Source: VXLM01 sp034421575 (GTDB lineage Bacteria; Chloroflexota; Dehalococcoidia; Lucifugimonadales; VXLM01). From it: DNA of 64,000 nt. Position numbers and translations under genes: made by a program. The stretch lies in assembly GCA_034421575.1 (NCBI GenBank), contig DAOUKG010000032.1, positions 1-64,000 on the forward strand. The letters are read 5' to 3'. The notes below the pieces were generated by a model. That model did not search any database and had not been told where the DNA came from. It saw nothing but the letters and a program-made list of their open reading frames with translations. Below, one piece after another: positions 19,501-27,041 of this stretch; position 1 is the first letter of the stretch; every line of letters starts with the position of its first letter.

Positions 19501-20912
19501 ATTCCACCATTGTCTACGAGAGGCTTGGCTGAATCGGGATAGCCTTCGACAATCACGTGGGCGTTCGTCCCCGACCAGCCGTAGGCACTTATGCCAGCGC
19601 GCGGAGGACGGTTCGGATGGAGCGGCCACTGGGTCAATTCCGAGGCTATCTTCACCGACAGCCGGTCCCAGTCCAGACGAGGGTTCGGATCCCGGAAGTG
19701 CAGATGCTTGGGGACCAACCCGTTCTGCAATGACAGCATGACCTTCATCAGACCGGCAACTCCAGCGGCAGGCTCCAGATGTCCGATGTTCGACTTTACC
19801 GAGCCGACCAACAGGGGGCGATCGGTTTCTCTCCCTCTGCCATATACTTCCGCGGCCGCGTTCAACTCGATGGGATCACCCACTTCCGTGCCCGTGCCGT
19901 GTGCCTCCAGGTAGTCCACTTCCGACGGAGCGACTCCAGCCCGCCGCAACGCTTCGGCGATCACGCCAGCCTGAGCCGGTTCGCTGGGCACCGTCAGCCC
20001 GGTGCTCGTCCCGTCCTGGTTGAGCGCAGAGCCTAGTATCACGCCCCAAATTCGGTCGCCGTCAGCCTCAGCGTCGCTGAGTCTTTTCAACACGACGATC
20101 CCGCAGCCCTCGCCTCGGACGAAGCCGTTGGCCGAGGCGTCGAAAGCCTTGCACTTGCCGTCTGGGGACAACATCCGGGCGTTAGCCCGCAGTTCCGTCA
20201 GCCGACCGGAGAGAATCGCCTGCACCCCGCCGGCCAAGATTGTATCCGCCTCGCCCCGTTGCAGGGCCGAGACGGCCTGGTGCATTGCGACTAGGGAGGA
20301 GGAACAGGCGGTGTCCACCGCCATGGCGGGCCCTTCAAATCCCAGGGCGAACGCGACCCGGCCGGCAGCAGTGTTCAGGGAGGTGCCACTCACGGCGTAG
20401 AGGCTCGTGGTAGCCTCGGCGGTCTGGCTGGAATCCAGGTTGATGAGACGGTAGTCCATGTTGCTGATGCCGATATAGACCCCGGTGCGGCTGCCCTTAA
20501 GCCGTTCCGGGTCTATGCCCGCGTCTTCGAGGGCCTGCCAACTCGTCTCCAACATCAGCCGCTGCTGCGGGTCCAACAGTTGCGCTTCGACGGGCGATAT
20601 ACGGAAGAACGAAGCGTCAAACAGGTCGATCCCGTCGATGAAGGCCCCGAACCGGCAGGCGTCGCTTTGGACTTCGGCGTTGGGGTAAAGCTCGCCGACA
20701 CGCCCGACACCTGAGCCGGGGACGCCCTCGGTCACTGCGTTCCTGCCCTCGACCAAAAGCTGCCAGAAGGAGTCCAGATCCGACGCACCCGGGAAGCGGC
20801 AGGCCATGCCTACTATCGCTATCGGCTCTCCGGTCTGGGAAACGCTCCGTTCCCCGTCCATGGATAGAGAGGCTGGTTGATTTGAGGAACTTGCATACGG
20901 TGTTTGTGTCAT
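10524..20912 (-). CDS. type I polyketide synthase, one complete reducing module plus a broken second module
   Basis: About 3460 residues. Module 1: KS (30-455; C203, H338, H378), AT (595-950; GHSLGE with S687), DH (965-1250; H998 in NDHQVYGRVVMP, D1172 in HPLLID), C-methyltransferase (about 1330-1660; VLEVGAGTGS), ER (1925-2225; IHTASGGVGLAAVQ), KR (2235-2420; TGGLGGIG and Y in ANTYLDQ) and ACP (2515-2590; LGMDSLMAVE, S2547). It should make fully reduced, alpha-methylated chains. Module 2: KS (2620-3045) keeps Cys in DMACASS and both His, but its AT is shortened and reads VAQGSGRI where GHSLGE is expected, losing the nucleophile. The protein then stops at YPFQRRRHWL, the usual AT-DH linker. 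I prefer ATG 20912 (MTQTPY); a GTG at 20996 adds 28 unlikely residues. No thioesterase or helper genes are adjacent. Product unknown, probably a branched lipid. Confidence 0.9.
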   Translation of the reverse strand: MTQTPYASSSNQPASLSMDGERSVSQTGEPIAIVGMACRFPGASDLDSFWQLLVEGRNAVTEGVPGSGVGRVGELYPNAEVQSDACRFGAFIDGIDLFDASFFRISPVEAQLLDPQQRLMLETSWQALEDAGIDPERLKGSRTGVYIGISNMDYRLINLDSSQTAEATTSLYAVSGTSLNTAAGRVAFALGFEGPAMAVDTACSSSLVAMHQAVSALQRGEADTILAGGVQAILSGRLTELRANARMLSPDGKCKAFDASANGFVRGEGCGIVVLKRLSDAEADGDRIWGVILGSALNQDGTSTGLTVPSEPAQAGVIAEALRRAGVAPSEVDYLEAHGTGTEVGDPIELNAAAEVYGRGRETDRPLLVGSVKSNIGHLEPAAGVAGLMKVMLSLQNGLVPKHLHFRDPNPRLDWDRLSVKIASELTQWPLHPNRPPRAGISAYGWSGTNAHVIVEGYPDSAKPLVDNGGMSRPAGPLRAVPSTLTGSEEEPPSENVDARPARLLPLSGKSDAALRDAASSYLSWLDEQSGPAFASGSANDADLSDMAWTAGVARSHFENRNAVLFRDAPSLRDGLKQIADSTGEPSAQRASKVAFAFTGQGNQWLGMGELLYRTEPVFRAVLDRCDRLIQKERGASLLDVMFGRASAAGDLDEPRWTQPAIYALECALTALWDSVGIRPDVVLGHSLGEIAAAYSSGVLTLEDGLRFASARGRIMGDLPSDGAMAAIFAPEYEVSQAVNDWNDAHPCADLCIGVDNGTHQVVSGPQEAVHALSDQLESAGLNVRRLRPSPAYHSALVEPGLDEMEAAIATLSVSEPAIPLVSNLTGQPVETRMDGAYWRQHARQPVAFRSCVESLAQLGVDAVIEIGPHAILGPLVSLNWPQGVGNVVSPVVLQSLLRPSFDGSEPERADAFVQAVADAYVAGLPVDFAGLFAGEERRRISVPGYPFQRQRHWVTASQRRRSGDAHALLGVRHESPHGDVMYETEMYPTDPSWLNDHQVYGRVVMPGAVYGAMAATVQLMEGGDASVVEELQLHNPLVYPAYSPDGDREAPGRRLQVVIGGSKDGAARTFEVFSKGEDGEDWLLHAEGRLSPDAAQPAIGKRIDLDTLKADLTPQDLSAYYRAKTTSGIEFGPSFRTLEALWGEGGEAVGEVALQGAGDTGDLDIHPLLIDGCFQVFSATRNLSGIGGDATYLPFGWERLWLSGPLPDRLVCHARLRETVQAQGENEATAQTPETLTGDLMLYTPEGDVIGGLTGFTVKRATRAALLSASEGLDDLLYEVVWRERPLVGTLQSAQALVGPRAAGEGMRTFEDYLSSEGVTIDDRAMLLSDLERLSRSYSLAALEQLGWQRRKGQPVEPDSLRDLLQIEPQHTKLVGRMLRLLKDGGLLTEATEQGGYIVEVGTGDPLPDDALADPEIFADKMVERYPHGHNELNILRRSGAALADGLRGTVDPLDILFRSEGPGVTEYYFVAPASRASNRLLADAVARVVRDWTGERRLRVLEVGAGTGSATSVVLPELPAECDYVFTDISAGFFAEAEDRFSGSEIPIEYRPLDIERDPSNQGFESHAYDLIIAANVLHATRDLGETLTHCRELLAPSGQLMALENMRGRGWQDITFGLLDGWWRFADDYRPSHAMAHPSIWCRALLDSGYDEVGFLGTEGADEGGPFGSSVILAQGPAEIAQSPGSWVISSDSGGTGLLLARELESRNQSVVLAEPSRPSETPVSEVNIVRRAVSAGSRESWQDLLKELPKDIPLQGVLHLNALDGHGPQASTAQLLEDAKSAGSTALALVQGILDADVAPEKGLWFITLGAQALERDYMGENVGELAGATLWGFGRAVAREAGYLRPQLLDLDPANPARIAHLADELTHPDQETQVAYRDGNRLAARLIRSGSSRVRLELPEESAWRLMPGAEGALEGLHAEPVQDQPLAPGQVRVAVDAVGLNFLDVLLSMGVVNSADPKLGEEFSGRIVEAAPDVTDFAVGDRVVGLAFGTFGPEVVTRADLVAAAPGGISASALATIPSAFVSAGLSFEMADLKAGDRVLIHTASGGVGLAAVQLAQAAGLEVFATASSPKQAYLRSLGIEHVFDSRTAEFGQDILEATNGAGVNMVLNSLTGPGFIEAGLSCLADGGSFVEMGRRDIWTAEEMAASRPDVSYSILELDWLKLNEPTVPGAVLRDVMKKISAGSLKPLAHTRWPIAEAGAAMDFMRSARHIGKNVLALPPMAGGRLRPDRTYLVTGGLGGIGTVVAEWLADHGAGVIVLNGRRSPDPEAVEVIEALRQRGVDVRVELADATQPAEIDAMLARMDAEMPPLAGVIHSVGVLSDGSLGNQTWERFEQVLWPKVLGAWQLHKATLDQDLDLFVLFSSITGVLGNSGQGNHAAANTYLDQLAAYRRSLGLPGQSIAWGAWSGLGEAEEQRERIERQLAASGTGWIAPEQGLQAFDQLVRQDLTAGMVAVVDWPVFAENFEEKNPFLDELVTEDSETDESADVDDADLLSQLRQRPATDWASLLSSFLQGEIQAVLRLQSAPAASVGFFDLGMDSLMAVELRNRLNRALSGEYVVSNTAVFDYPDITALATHLAEELGQLGEVDDAPSSPASPEPLTPEPGVSTRTDEDAIAVVGMACRFPGANDLAEYWKLLEAGADAITEGRRDDGSWSGAVGDPDAEEVINRRGAFVDGIDWFDSRFFRISPIEARLMDPQQRMLLETSWQALEDAGVAPDSLRGSRTGVYAGVGTSEYRDLLQSHSLAHGFLGTTGSVAVGRIAFALGLEGPALPVDMACASSLASVHQAAVSLQTGEVDLALAGGVNVVLSPSTSAFMLEIGMLSPTGYCRPFDASANGYVRGEGCGMVVLKRLSEAESDGDRIYAVIRGSAVNQNGASAGLTVPNGPAQERVMTDALAQAGVSPSDVDYLEAHATGSQLGDPIELNAASSVYGKGRDEDRPLLVGTVKSNIGHLEWAAGIAAFIKAVLSMNKGVIPPHLHYQDPNPNVEWDRMPVRIMSDKTAWPTNSGRLPLAGVNAFGLSGTNAHVLLEGYGATPGDLVDPNGTRLPTGAPQPIPMSLPEQTDAVSISDEAPTERTVRLLPLSGKSEGALRESVKRYLSWLDGEEGSESDAMLSDMAWTASVGRSHFAHRTGLVFSDAEQLRQKLRALADTDEASDGETPREAGRVAFAFTGYERTWAGMGEALYRSEPVVRTVLDRCDDLVRQERGTSLLDVMFGRPGIEHDLNDPAWAEPAIYALQCALTAQWASIGIRPSAAVAQGSGRIAAAQAAGVFSLDEGLRLAVALGELKETQTEFDSQAASESLQTTLDGVTFAVPSLPFVNTPTGQMVESLDALGIDYWLGEDQVPTLLSGHVETLAQLGVDVVVGIGPDSTMERIIGDTWPDSSEVPVILSPLENPPNDGESPESDEGFVRAVAQAYEAGLDISFTGLFAGEFRRRISIPSYPFQRRRHWL

Positions 20913-21459
20913 ATGGCATTTGTCCCTGAGGTTGGGTTTATCGAAGAGGAATCCGCTATCAGCATTATGACAAGCGGCAAGCGATTGGGAAAGCACTCCC
21001 GACCGGCGGGCCTGTGGTAATGGGGATATCGCAGATGGCCTTAGCGGTTCCCCGGCTCATGGGCGTATCTGTGGAGCACTACCTGCAAGTTGCGTGGACA
21101 GCGCCCTCAATGGAATGGGAGGTACTCATGGTTCGTCTTTGCAACTACAGGGTCCGCATAGGTGGACGTGCCGAGTCCATGGGTTCATCACGGTAAAGAG
21201 GTTTTATCCTGGCGCTGCGGAAAGTGGCTGCCTCCAGAGCATCTCATCTCGCAGCGCTGGACAGGAAGCACTTCCCTCAGACAATTCACGGAAGAGTTCG
21301 AGTCCCCGCAGGTCTTAGATACAAATGAGTGGGCCAAGGCGTACCGATTTACGAACTTTTCGGTGGGATGTTCGTATATAGCCCAAGTGGGGAAAACAGC
21401 AGGAACAAGACCGTCAAGAATCCCACGAAGATCAGGAACATTACGGAGTACCTGTTGGT
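20913..21459. other. PKS upstream region without a convincing gene
   Basis: No supported gene. A 30-codon minus-strand frame (21349-21441, starting MFLIFVGFLTVLF) would encode a single hydrophobic segment but has no other support. The region contains a 12-base match to the tRNA-Ala T-arm, listed separately. Confidence 0.4.
21296..21307 (+). other. candidate attachment-site scar matching the tRNA-Ala T-arm
   Basis: GTTCGAGTCCCC occurs here and, in the same orientation, in the T-arm of tRNA-Ala (9773-9784). The flanks do not fold into a tRNA. As a direct repeat it would bracket the recombinase relic and the PKS, as expected for an integrated element. A chance match is possible. Confidence 0.3.
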
Positions 21460-21846
21460 TTACGAGATTTCGGTCAACTCCGGGAGGCTGGTGACCCTAG
21501 CGGGCAGGTACATGTCCACGTCGTCCGGTGTCGGGACCCGCGCCGGCGATATCGCTCCCTCGATGTCCGTCCAGGTCGTCCCGTCCTCGGACCTGGCCCA
21601 CTCCCATCTCTGGTCCGTCACCCCCTCGTCCTCATCGGACAGGCTGGCCGAGAGCGGCCGGTCGACCTGTGGCTGCAACCTGCTGATGCTCACCGCACCG
21701 GCCTCGTCAACGTCCGTGACCGTCACGGACACGTCGTGGGCGCCGCCGGACGCCTCGACGGTCACCCTGTAGAGGTTCTCGCTCGTGGGACCGGCCGGGG
21801 CCGCGTTCGCAAGCACAAGAGCGGTGAGTGCGATGACCAACGCCAT
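21460..21846 (-). pseudogene. fragment of a secreted cadherin-type repeat protein
   Basis: About 129 residues: a signal-peptide-like start (ALVIALTALVLANAA) joined straight to the end of one repeat (TSENLYRVTVEASGG) and one further Ig/cadherin-like repeat (VTVTDVDEAGAVSIS, then RWEWARSEDGTTWTDIEGA). These words are typical of very long surface proteins with dozens of such repeats. Here only about one repeat survives and the C-terminus ends abruptly, so I read it as an internally deleted remnant rather than a functional small protein. Confidence 0.6.
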
Positions 21847-21968
21847 GATCCGGGAGTCTCCGTATGGGGGAATTCCCAGGCTCGGACGGAATCCCAAGCG
21901 GCGCCGCGCGCCAATGGTCGGCACTTCGGATGATCCGGCAGGAGCTTCCGGCACAGGTGATCAGCCCC

Positions 21969-22209
21969 CTAGAGTCCTCCCGCTACGACGGTGAGCGTCA
22001 GTGGGGGGCCGGTGATGCCGGGGTTGAGGCTGGCCGGGGTGAGGAGGATGGTCTCGCCCGCGACGGCGCCGGCAGAGGCGGAGATGGAGAATGTTCCGGG
22101 CTCGCCGGCGTTGCCGGGGTTCGTGGACGAAGAAGACCGCCAGCACAGCGAGCGTGGCGGTCAGCAGCAGGCGCGGGGAAAGACGGCGGGTCTACTCAGC
22201 CTGCGACAT
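21969..22209 (-). pseudogene. decayed secreted protein
   Basis: A minus-strand start (MSQAE) meets an in-frame stop at codon 6. It is followed by a signal-peptide-like stretch (RLSPRLLLTATLAVLAVFF), then a frame change into TNPGNAGEPGTFSISASAGA and ILLTPASLNPGITGPPLTLT, ending at a stop at 21969. The pieces look like the two ends of a secreted beta-rich protein broken by a nonsense codon and a frameshift. Bases 22210-22425 show nothing recognisable. Confidence 0.5.
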
Positions 22210-22425
22210 GTCGGCCTCCTCCATGAACCGCAACAGTCGTTGGGGGAGATCGTCGGGTACGACGTAGACTCTTCTGCTGTGGTCTACGCGCTGTCTTGGC
22301 ACGGCGCGGGCTCTTCCATGGGGCTCATGCGGTCTTCTTGCGTTTCAGCCCTTCCCCCACGGCTGCGGGTGCGGGCGCCATTTAGCTTGTTAGTCGGTAT
22401 TGGCAGCGGGTCCCAAATCCTGTTG

Positions 22426-23505
22426 CTATGCGGGTGGGGACGAGAGCAGGGCAATCGTCTCTTCGGCGGCAGAGATGCCGCTGGACAGCGCCCCGTTGAC
22501 CAGGGGAACTCGCGTGTAATCGCCCGCCAGGAAGAGATTGGGCAGGTCCTGTGCGAGGTCGCGACGGGCGTTTGCCACCGACCTGAACATCCCGGGCGGC
22601 CCCTTACACACCGCTATCTTCCATCGGTAGACGCGAGTGAACAGTCCCTCGTCGTCCCCCGGAAGGGCCGAACCGGGCGGCGGGTTCCGGCGAATGTCCC
22701 GCAGCAACTCGCGCTTGACCTCCTCATCATCCAGTTCCAGCAATTGCTTTGCGCGCTCGCGCCCCGCGATCAGGTCCAACGTGCTCTTCCCCGGTGGCAC
22801 GCAGTCCGGCAGGTTGATGGACCGGTCCAGAATGAGGGGAGTCTCGTCTTCCGGGTAGATCGCGCCGTGCCAGCCGGGAGGCAGCGGTGGATGGGCCAGT
22901 CCCATCACCAACCGGCACGCGGAGGAGTAGGTGACGTTGCTCAGGGTCTCACGGACCCTCTGTGGAAGTCCGGGAATGATCTCCAGCGCTACCGGAGCGG
23001 GGACCGCGCAGATGACCGCGTCGGCCTCGATGGTCTCGCCGTCGATCACCACGCCCGTCACGCCCCGCTCCCCGACCAGTACCTTCCTCACGGGCGTCGA
23101 AACGCGGGTGACGTCTGCGCACGCATCGCGCAGGGCGCGGGCAAGTGCGCCCGCCCCTTTCTCCGGCTGCATGAGCTTGTGCGGTCGCAGAAACGTGTTG
23201 GCCAAGTACCCCCTGATGTACGCCTGGCTGGAGAAAGCGACATAGTCCAGCACGCCATTCTCAACGAACCCGCTGAGGGTGACACGGAGGGACTCGGACG
23301 CGCCCGTCCTCTCCAGGTACTCGCCGAAGGTCTCGTCTCCGTCGATCTCGGCCATGCGGCTGTTGCTGGCGAACGTCAGGTAGTCGGCTTGGCGAAAAAC
23401 CTTATAGATCAGCTTCATCGCCCCCCAGGACAGCAGTCCCAGGTTCGCAAACGCGCTCAGGTTGCTGACCATGCCGGGAATGGACGGAGCAGCCGTGGTG
23501 ACACG
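22426..23505 (-). pseudogene. 5'-truncated FAD-dependent amine-oxidase/desaturase-type oxidoreductase
   Basis: The C-terminal ~360 residues of a FAD-dependent flavin amine oxidase family enzyme (the group with phytoene desaturase-like, protoporphyrinogen oxidase-like and squalene-associated members). GAGALARALRDAC, VTGVVIDGETIEADAVICAV and the closing NLFLAGDYTRVPLVNGALSSG (FAD-binding C-terminal motif, GD...G..SG) are clear. The N-terminal dinucleotide-binding motif GxGxxG and ~100 residues are missing: upstream of about 23505 the frame runs into unrelated sequence that belongs to the oppositely oriented gene at 23528. The break is therefore a likely element boundary. The 5' end given is approximate. 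Confidence 0.7.
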
Positions 23506-23527
23506 TGCGCTCAACCATCGGAGCCAA

Positions 23528-26500
23528 ATGTCAGATGACGCCTGCTCCGAGCTTGACTTGATTCTCAACAACGAAGTCGCCATCCCGCAGTTCCCTAGGT
23601 ACCCTGCAAGGGCGCCGCTGCCAATCCTAAGGCAGGCCATCCTTCGAGATATCCATCACTCCGAGTCTCTCCTAATCGCGGTCCTCAAGACTTGGTTCGT
23701 CTCACAGCTTGAGCTACGTGGCTTGATAGTAGAACATCTTCGCAAAACAGATACGTCCATCAATTATCCAAATTTTGAGGCGTATCAACTTGACGGCTAC
23801 TGGCCATTTGATGATTGGTCTTCTTTGTGCGAAGAGATCGTGGAAGCGAACGGAAGTTTAGATCGGAACGAAGTGGCTCTGATGCTCTGCTGCGTGACAG
23901 GTAAACTGCCTATGTCGCTCGCTGCTGGGGCAGTTGCTGAGAGTAGAACGATGAAATCCGACCGTCTTCAACAGACCTTAACCTACCTTAAGGCACTGCC
24001 TGCTAATGACCCACAATGGGAAGGGGATGTCCCTACGTTCCTATCGTCCATTGTCGAGCTGTCTGAAGAAAAAGCGGCCGAGCGTGCGAACGCTGTGTCG
24101 CTGGAAGAGTTGATCACGACAATCTCTGAATTCAGAGAACAGCATTGCCAACAACTAGAGTACTTTGAGTTTGATATCTCTGACTGGACAGAGCCAACAC
24201 ATTTCAACGCATCGGTCTTGGCAGAGGTTCATGGTCTTCTAGGAAGGTTGTCAAGTTGCTTCGATGAACACAGCTCGATCCCTCAACAAGGATCGTCCGT
24301 CCGTGAGACTAGACGCCTTAATCGAGAGAGGGAGGGAGTCGAAGATCGCATCATCGGCGTCAAGTCAGAATTGGATCAACTGCTGACAGTTGACGGTGGG
24401 CCAGATGAACCACCTCAGAAGCCAACTCCAGATGGGGCCAGTCCTCCACCAGATATTCAATCGGAAGTTTCGGACGCGAATGCTGACGCAACCTTGTCCG
24501 ATTTGCAGTTGTCAGAAAGGAGCTTCGAATTCGATCCAATAGAAGCCAACCACACTGTTGTCCTACCGAACCACGCCGACAGCCTAGTCATAGCACCGGT
24601 CCCAAGTGTCCCCACGGCGACCGTTGACGTTTCTGTGGAATCGCGGGAGCATGGTGAAATCAGTTGCGTTCAGGATGACAGTGGAAAACATAGGGTTGAG
24701 AATATCGGCGTAGGTCAAACCACTGTGTCGATAACTGTAATGGCCGAGGATGGTGCAACTACTCAAACCTACATCTTGTCAGTTGAGCGTGTTCCAAGTG
24801 ATGACGCCACTCTCAGGAGGTTGGAGTCGACGGCGGGAGAGTTGGAGTTCGACTGGGCACTTCGGGAATACAACATCGACGTTGCCAACGGAGACAAGGA
24901 ACTGTCAGTGGCATTCGAGACTAACCATAGCTCAGCCACGGTTGAGGCAACTCTCGAACGGCCTGATGATACGACTACAGACCTGATCGCGTCCGAGAAC
25001 GGAGTATGCGAGGTTCCAGGACTGGGAGGCGGACAATCTACTCTGTCTCTTGAGGTAACTGCTGAAGATGGTGTTACCACTCACACGTACAGGCTAACTC
25101 TGAACACTCGCCTCCGCCCGACTTCAGATCACGCTGCGTTAATGTGGTCTCTGGTAGCTGACGATGATCTTGCCGGAGCTTACTGGATATCGAAGAGCCT
25201 CGCTAATCAGGGGCTGATAGCGGCTCACCTGCCCACGCTACTCAAAGCGGTCCAGGTCGCTAGGTGGCTTTCGCCTGAATCGAGGGATTTCGTCGAAGAC
25301 CTATTCGCAACCGTATCGCAAACCGACGACTCCTTCGGCGACGATGCTTACGTCATGCTTGGCCTAGCCGCTTCTATTCAACCATCTATCATCGCGCCTG
25401 AAACTAATCTTCTGGCCTGGCTAGTTTCTCCCAGCCGCTTCCCCTCACTTGGAATGCTCGTGTCGTCAGTCAGAGACTTTGCAAATCGGGGCTACGCACT
25501 CGGGCCCGAGCACATTCGAGGCGACGAATGGCATCGTCATCTTCAGAACCTGATCGGCGAAGCCAGTTCTGACGCCCACACATGGTTGGGGGATTCCAAT
25601 AAGCGTTTTCACAACCTCGTGAGGGCAAACAATGTCTGGAGACGCCTTTGCACCGATGGGGGGATGCTTAACAATTTGCTAAGCAGAGTAGCAGAGGACC
25701 ATCGTTCAGAGGTCGCACGAGTGCAGAGCGATGTGGAGGCTCTGGGTGAAGAAGCCTTTCGGCTCGAACTCATAAACGAAACCGACAGGTCGCTCCATTC
25801 CAATGCTAAGAGCGACATCACAGGTGCTGCCAGAGACTGGCTTCATCGGGGAATCATTCAGGCCACCGAGCTAGCCTCGCGCTGGTGTGACTTAGTGGAC
25901 CGAGAGAACGAGTCTCGTACACAGTCGCAGAACCAGTGGTTGTCGGATCATGTTGCTAAGTTGCGCACAGACATTACATCCGTATTTCAGGATGTATTCA
26001 ATGAACTCTCCAGAGCCACCTCTGATTCATCACAGAGCGATCTTGCCGCTTCATCCCTTTGCGTAGCACGCTCAATACACTTGTTGCTAGACTACCTGAG
26101 TATCAACCACAACGCCGATCACCTATCACCGGTTTCACCTGTTGTCGCCAACCTACACAAGGTAGTTCAGAATTCGGACTTCGCAGGACTTGGCATTGCC
26201 CCCGGTTCTCATATTGAAACGGCTCTTTCTAGGCGCTTGTTGTGGATACCTACCGTGGATCTCGGAGACGATGGTCTGCCGGTGAATGCCAAAGAACCTA
26301 TCGACCTCCAGAGAGCGGAGGTTGACTGGTTCTCAATTGACACTCCGCTTGAACTAGTTGTGAGGACTCGAATCAGCAATGGCGATTTTCGATTTCTCGG
26401 CTTATTGTCGTTCGATCCAGAAACAGGCCAACCCGTCAAACCGGAAGCGACGTACGTCACTGATCTCGCGGCGGCCAGAGAGACCTTGGAAGAGCATCTA

Positions 26501-27034
26501 AACCGCGCACGCGAGACCGTCGATCAGGCTGTGAGTGATGGCGTCATAGAATTTGAGGGAGACCGTTGGAGCAAGTCGACATATTCGCTTGAAGATATTG
26601 ATGAGAACATTGCGGTTGACAAGATACGCAATTTCAGGGAGGCCCACGATATCCTCGAGGAGATTGAGGTGTCCATCAAGGATGATCGCGTCAATCGGCG
26701 TGAAGAACTTTCTAGAGACTGGGGAACGCTGGTTGGGGCCGTGGGAGAAAATCCCAACGTAGCCGTGGAAGTTCTTGAAGATCTATCTACCACGTTCAAG
26801 TTAGCCAGTCGCGATGACTCTCTAGACATCCGCGTTATGGAGGACTGTGTCAGCAGGATCAGGAATTTCCAGTCTGGCGATCCTCAAGACCTTGTTCCGA
26901 CTCCCTCGGAGGGTCCCTCCAGAACCCTAGAAGATTTTTTGCGCTTCTCTTCTGGCATTGGAGAACTTTCACCACATGAAAGACGCAGTAACGAACTGAG
27001 ACACATGCTGTTGCGATCCAAGGGGGAGGAATAG
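23528..27034 (+). CDS. large cytoplasmic protein with two cadherin-like beta-sandwich domains; first gene of candidate conflict operon
   Basis: 1168 residues, family not recognised. Residues 1-245 are helical; about 255-285 look like a coiled coil (many Arg/Glu, VRETRRLNREREG). A Pro-rich linker (290-312) leads to two cadherin-like beta-sandwich domains (about 320-420 and 427-527), each ending in a near-identical strand pair (VMAEDGATTQTYILSVE and VTAEDGVTTHTYRLTLN). The remaining ~640 residues are mainly helical, including a Glu/Arg-rich stretch near 720-760 and 985-1060. There is no signal peptide or membrane segment, although this beta-sandwich is usually found in exported proteins. ATG 23528 is chosen because GGAG precedes it and the in-frame sequence before it is low quality. 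The next gene starts 7 bases after its stop. Composition is more AT-rich than the neighbouring PKS. Confidence 0.75.
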   Translation: MSDDACSELDLILNNEVAIPQFPRYPARAPLPILRQAILRDIHHSESLLIAVLKTWFVSQLELRGLIVEHLRKTDTSINYPNFEAYQLDGYWPFDDWSSLCEEIVEANGSLDRNEVALMLCCVTGKLPMSLAAGAVAESRTMKSDRLQQTLTYLKALPANDPQWEGDVPTFLSSIVELSEEKAAERANAVSLEELITTISEFREQHCQQLEYFEFDISDWTEPTHFNASVLAEVHGLLGRLSSCFDEHSSIPQQGSSVRETRRLNREREGVEDRIIGVKSELDQLLTVDGGPDEPPQKPTPDGASPPPDIQSEVSDANADATLSDLQLSERSFEFDPIEANHTVVLPNHADSLVIAPVPSVPTATVDVSVESREHGEISCVQDDSGKHRVENIGVGQTTVSITVMAEDGATTQTYILSVERVPSDDATLRRLESTAGELEFDWALREYNIDVANGDKELSVAFETNHSSATVEATLERPDDTTTDLIASENGVCEVPGLGGGQSTLSLEVTAEDGVTTHTYRLTLNTRLRPTSDHAALMWSLVADDDLAGAYWISKSLANQGLIAAHLPTLLKAVQVARWLSPESRDFVEDLFATVSQTDDSFGDDAYVMLGLAASIQPSIIAPETNLLAWLVSPSRFPSLGMLVSSVRDFANRGYALGPEHIRGDEWHRHLQNLIGEASSDAHTWLGDSNKRFHNLVRANNVWRRLCTDGGMLNNLLSRVAEDHRSEVARVQSDVEALGEEAFRLELINETDRSLHSNAKSDITGAARDWLHRGIIQATELASRWCDLVDRENESRTQSQNQWLSDHVAKLRTDITSVFQDVFNELSRATSDSSQSDLAASSLCVARSIHLLLDYLSINHNADHLSPVSPVVANLHKVVQNSDFAGLGIAPGSHIETALSRRLLWIPTVDLGDDGLPVNAKEPIDLQRAEVDWFSIDTPLELVVRTRISNGDFRFLGLLSFDPETGQPVKPEATYVTDLAAARETLEEHLNRARETVDQAVSDGVIEFEGDRWSKSTYSLEDIDENIAVDKIRNFREAHDILEEIEVSIKDDRVNRREELSRDWGTLVGAVGENPNVAVEVLEDLSTTFKLASRDDSLDIRVMEDCVSRIRNFQSGDPQDLVPTPSEGPSRTLEDFLRFSSGIGELSPHERRSNELRHMLLRSKGEE

Positions 27035-27041
27035 GTTCGTC

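Noticed and set aside
10700..20700. Many long open frames on the plus strand and in other minus frames inside the PKS gene
   Set aside because: High GC gives stop-free shadows; none shows a recognisable domain, while the minus-strand frame has full PKS domain order.
21290..21320. A tRNA-like T-arm sequence (GTTCGAGTCCCC)
   Set aside because: No acceptor, D- or anticodon arm can be folded around it, so it is not a tRNA gene; kept only as a possible att scar.
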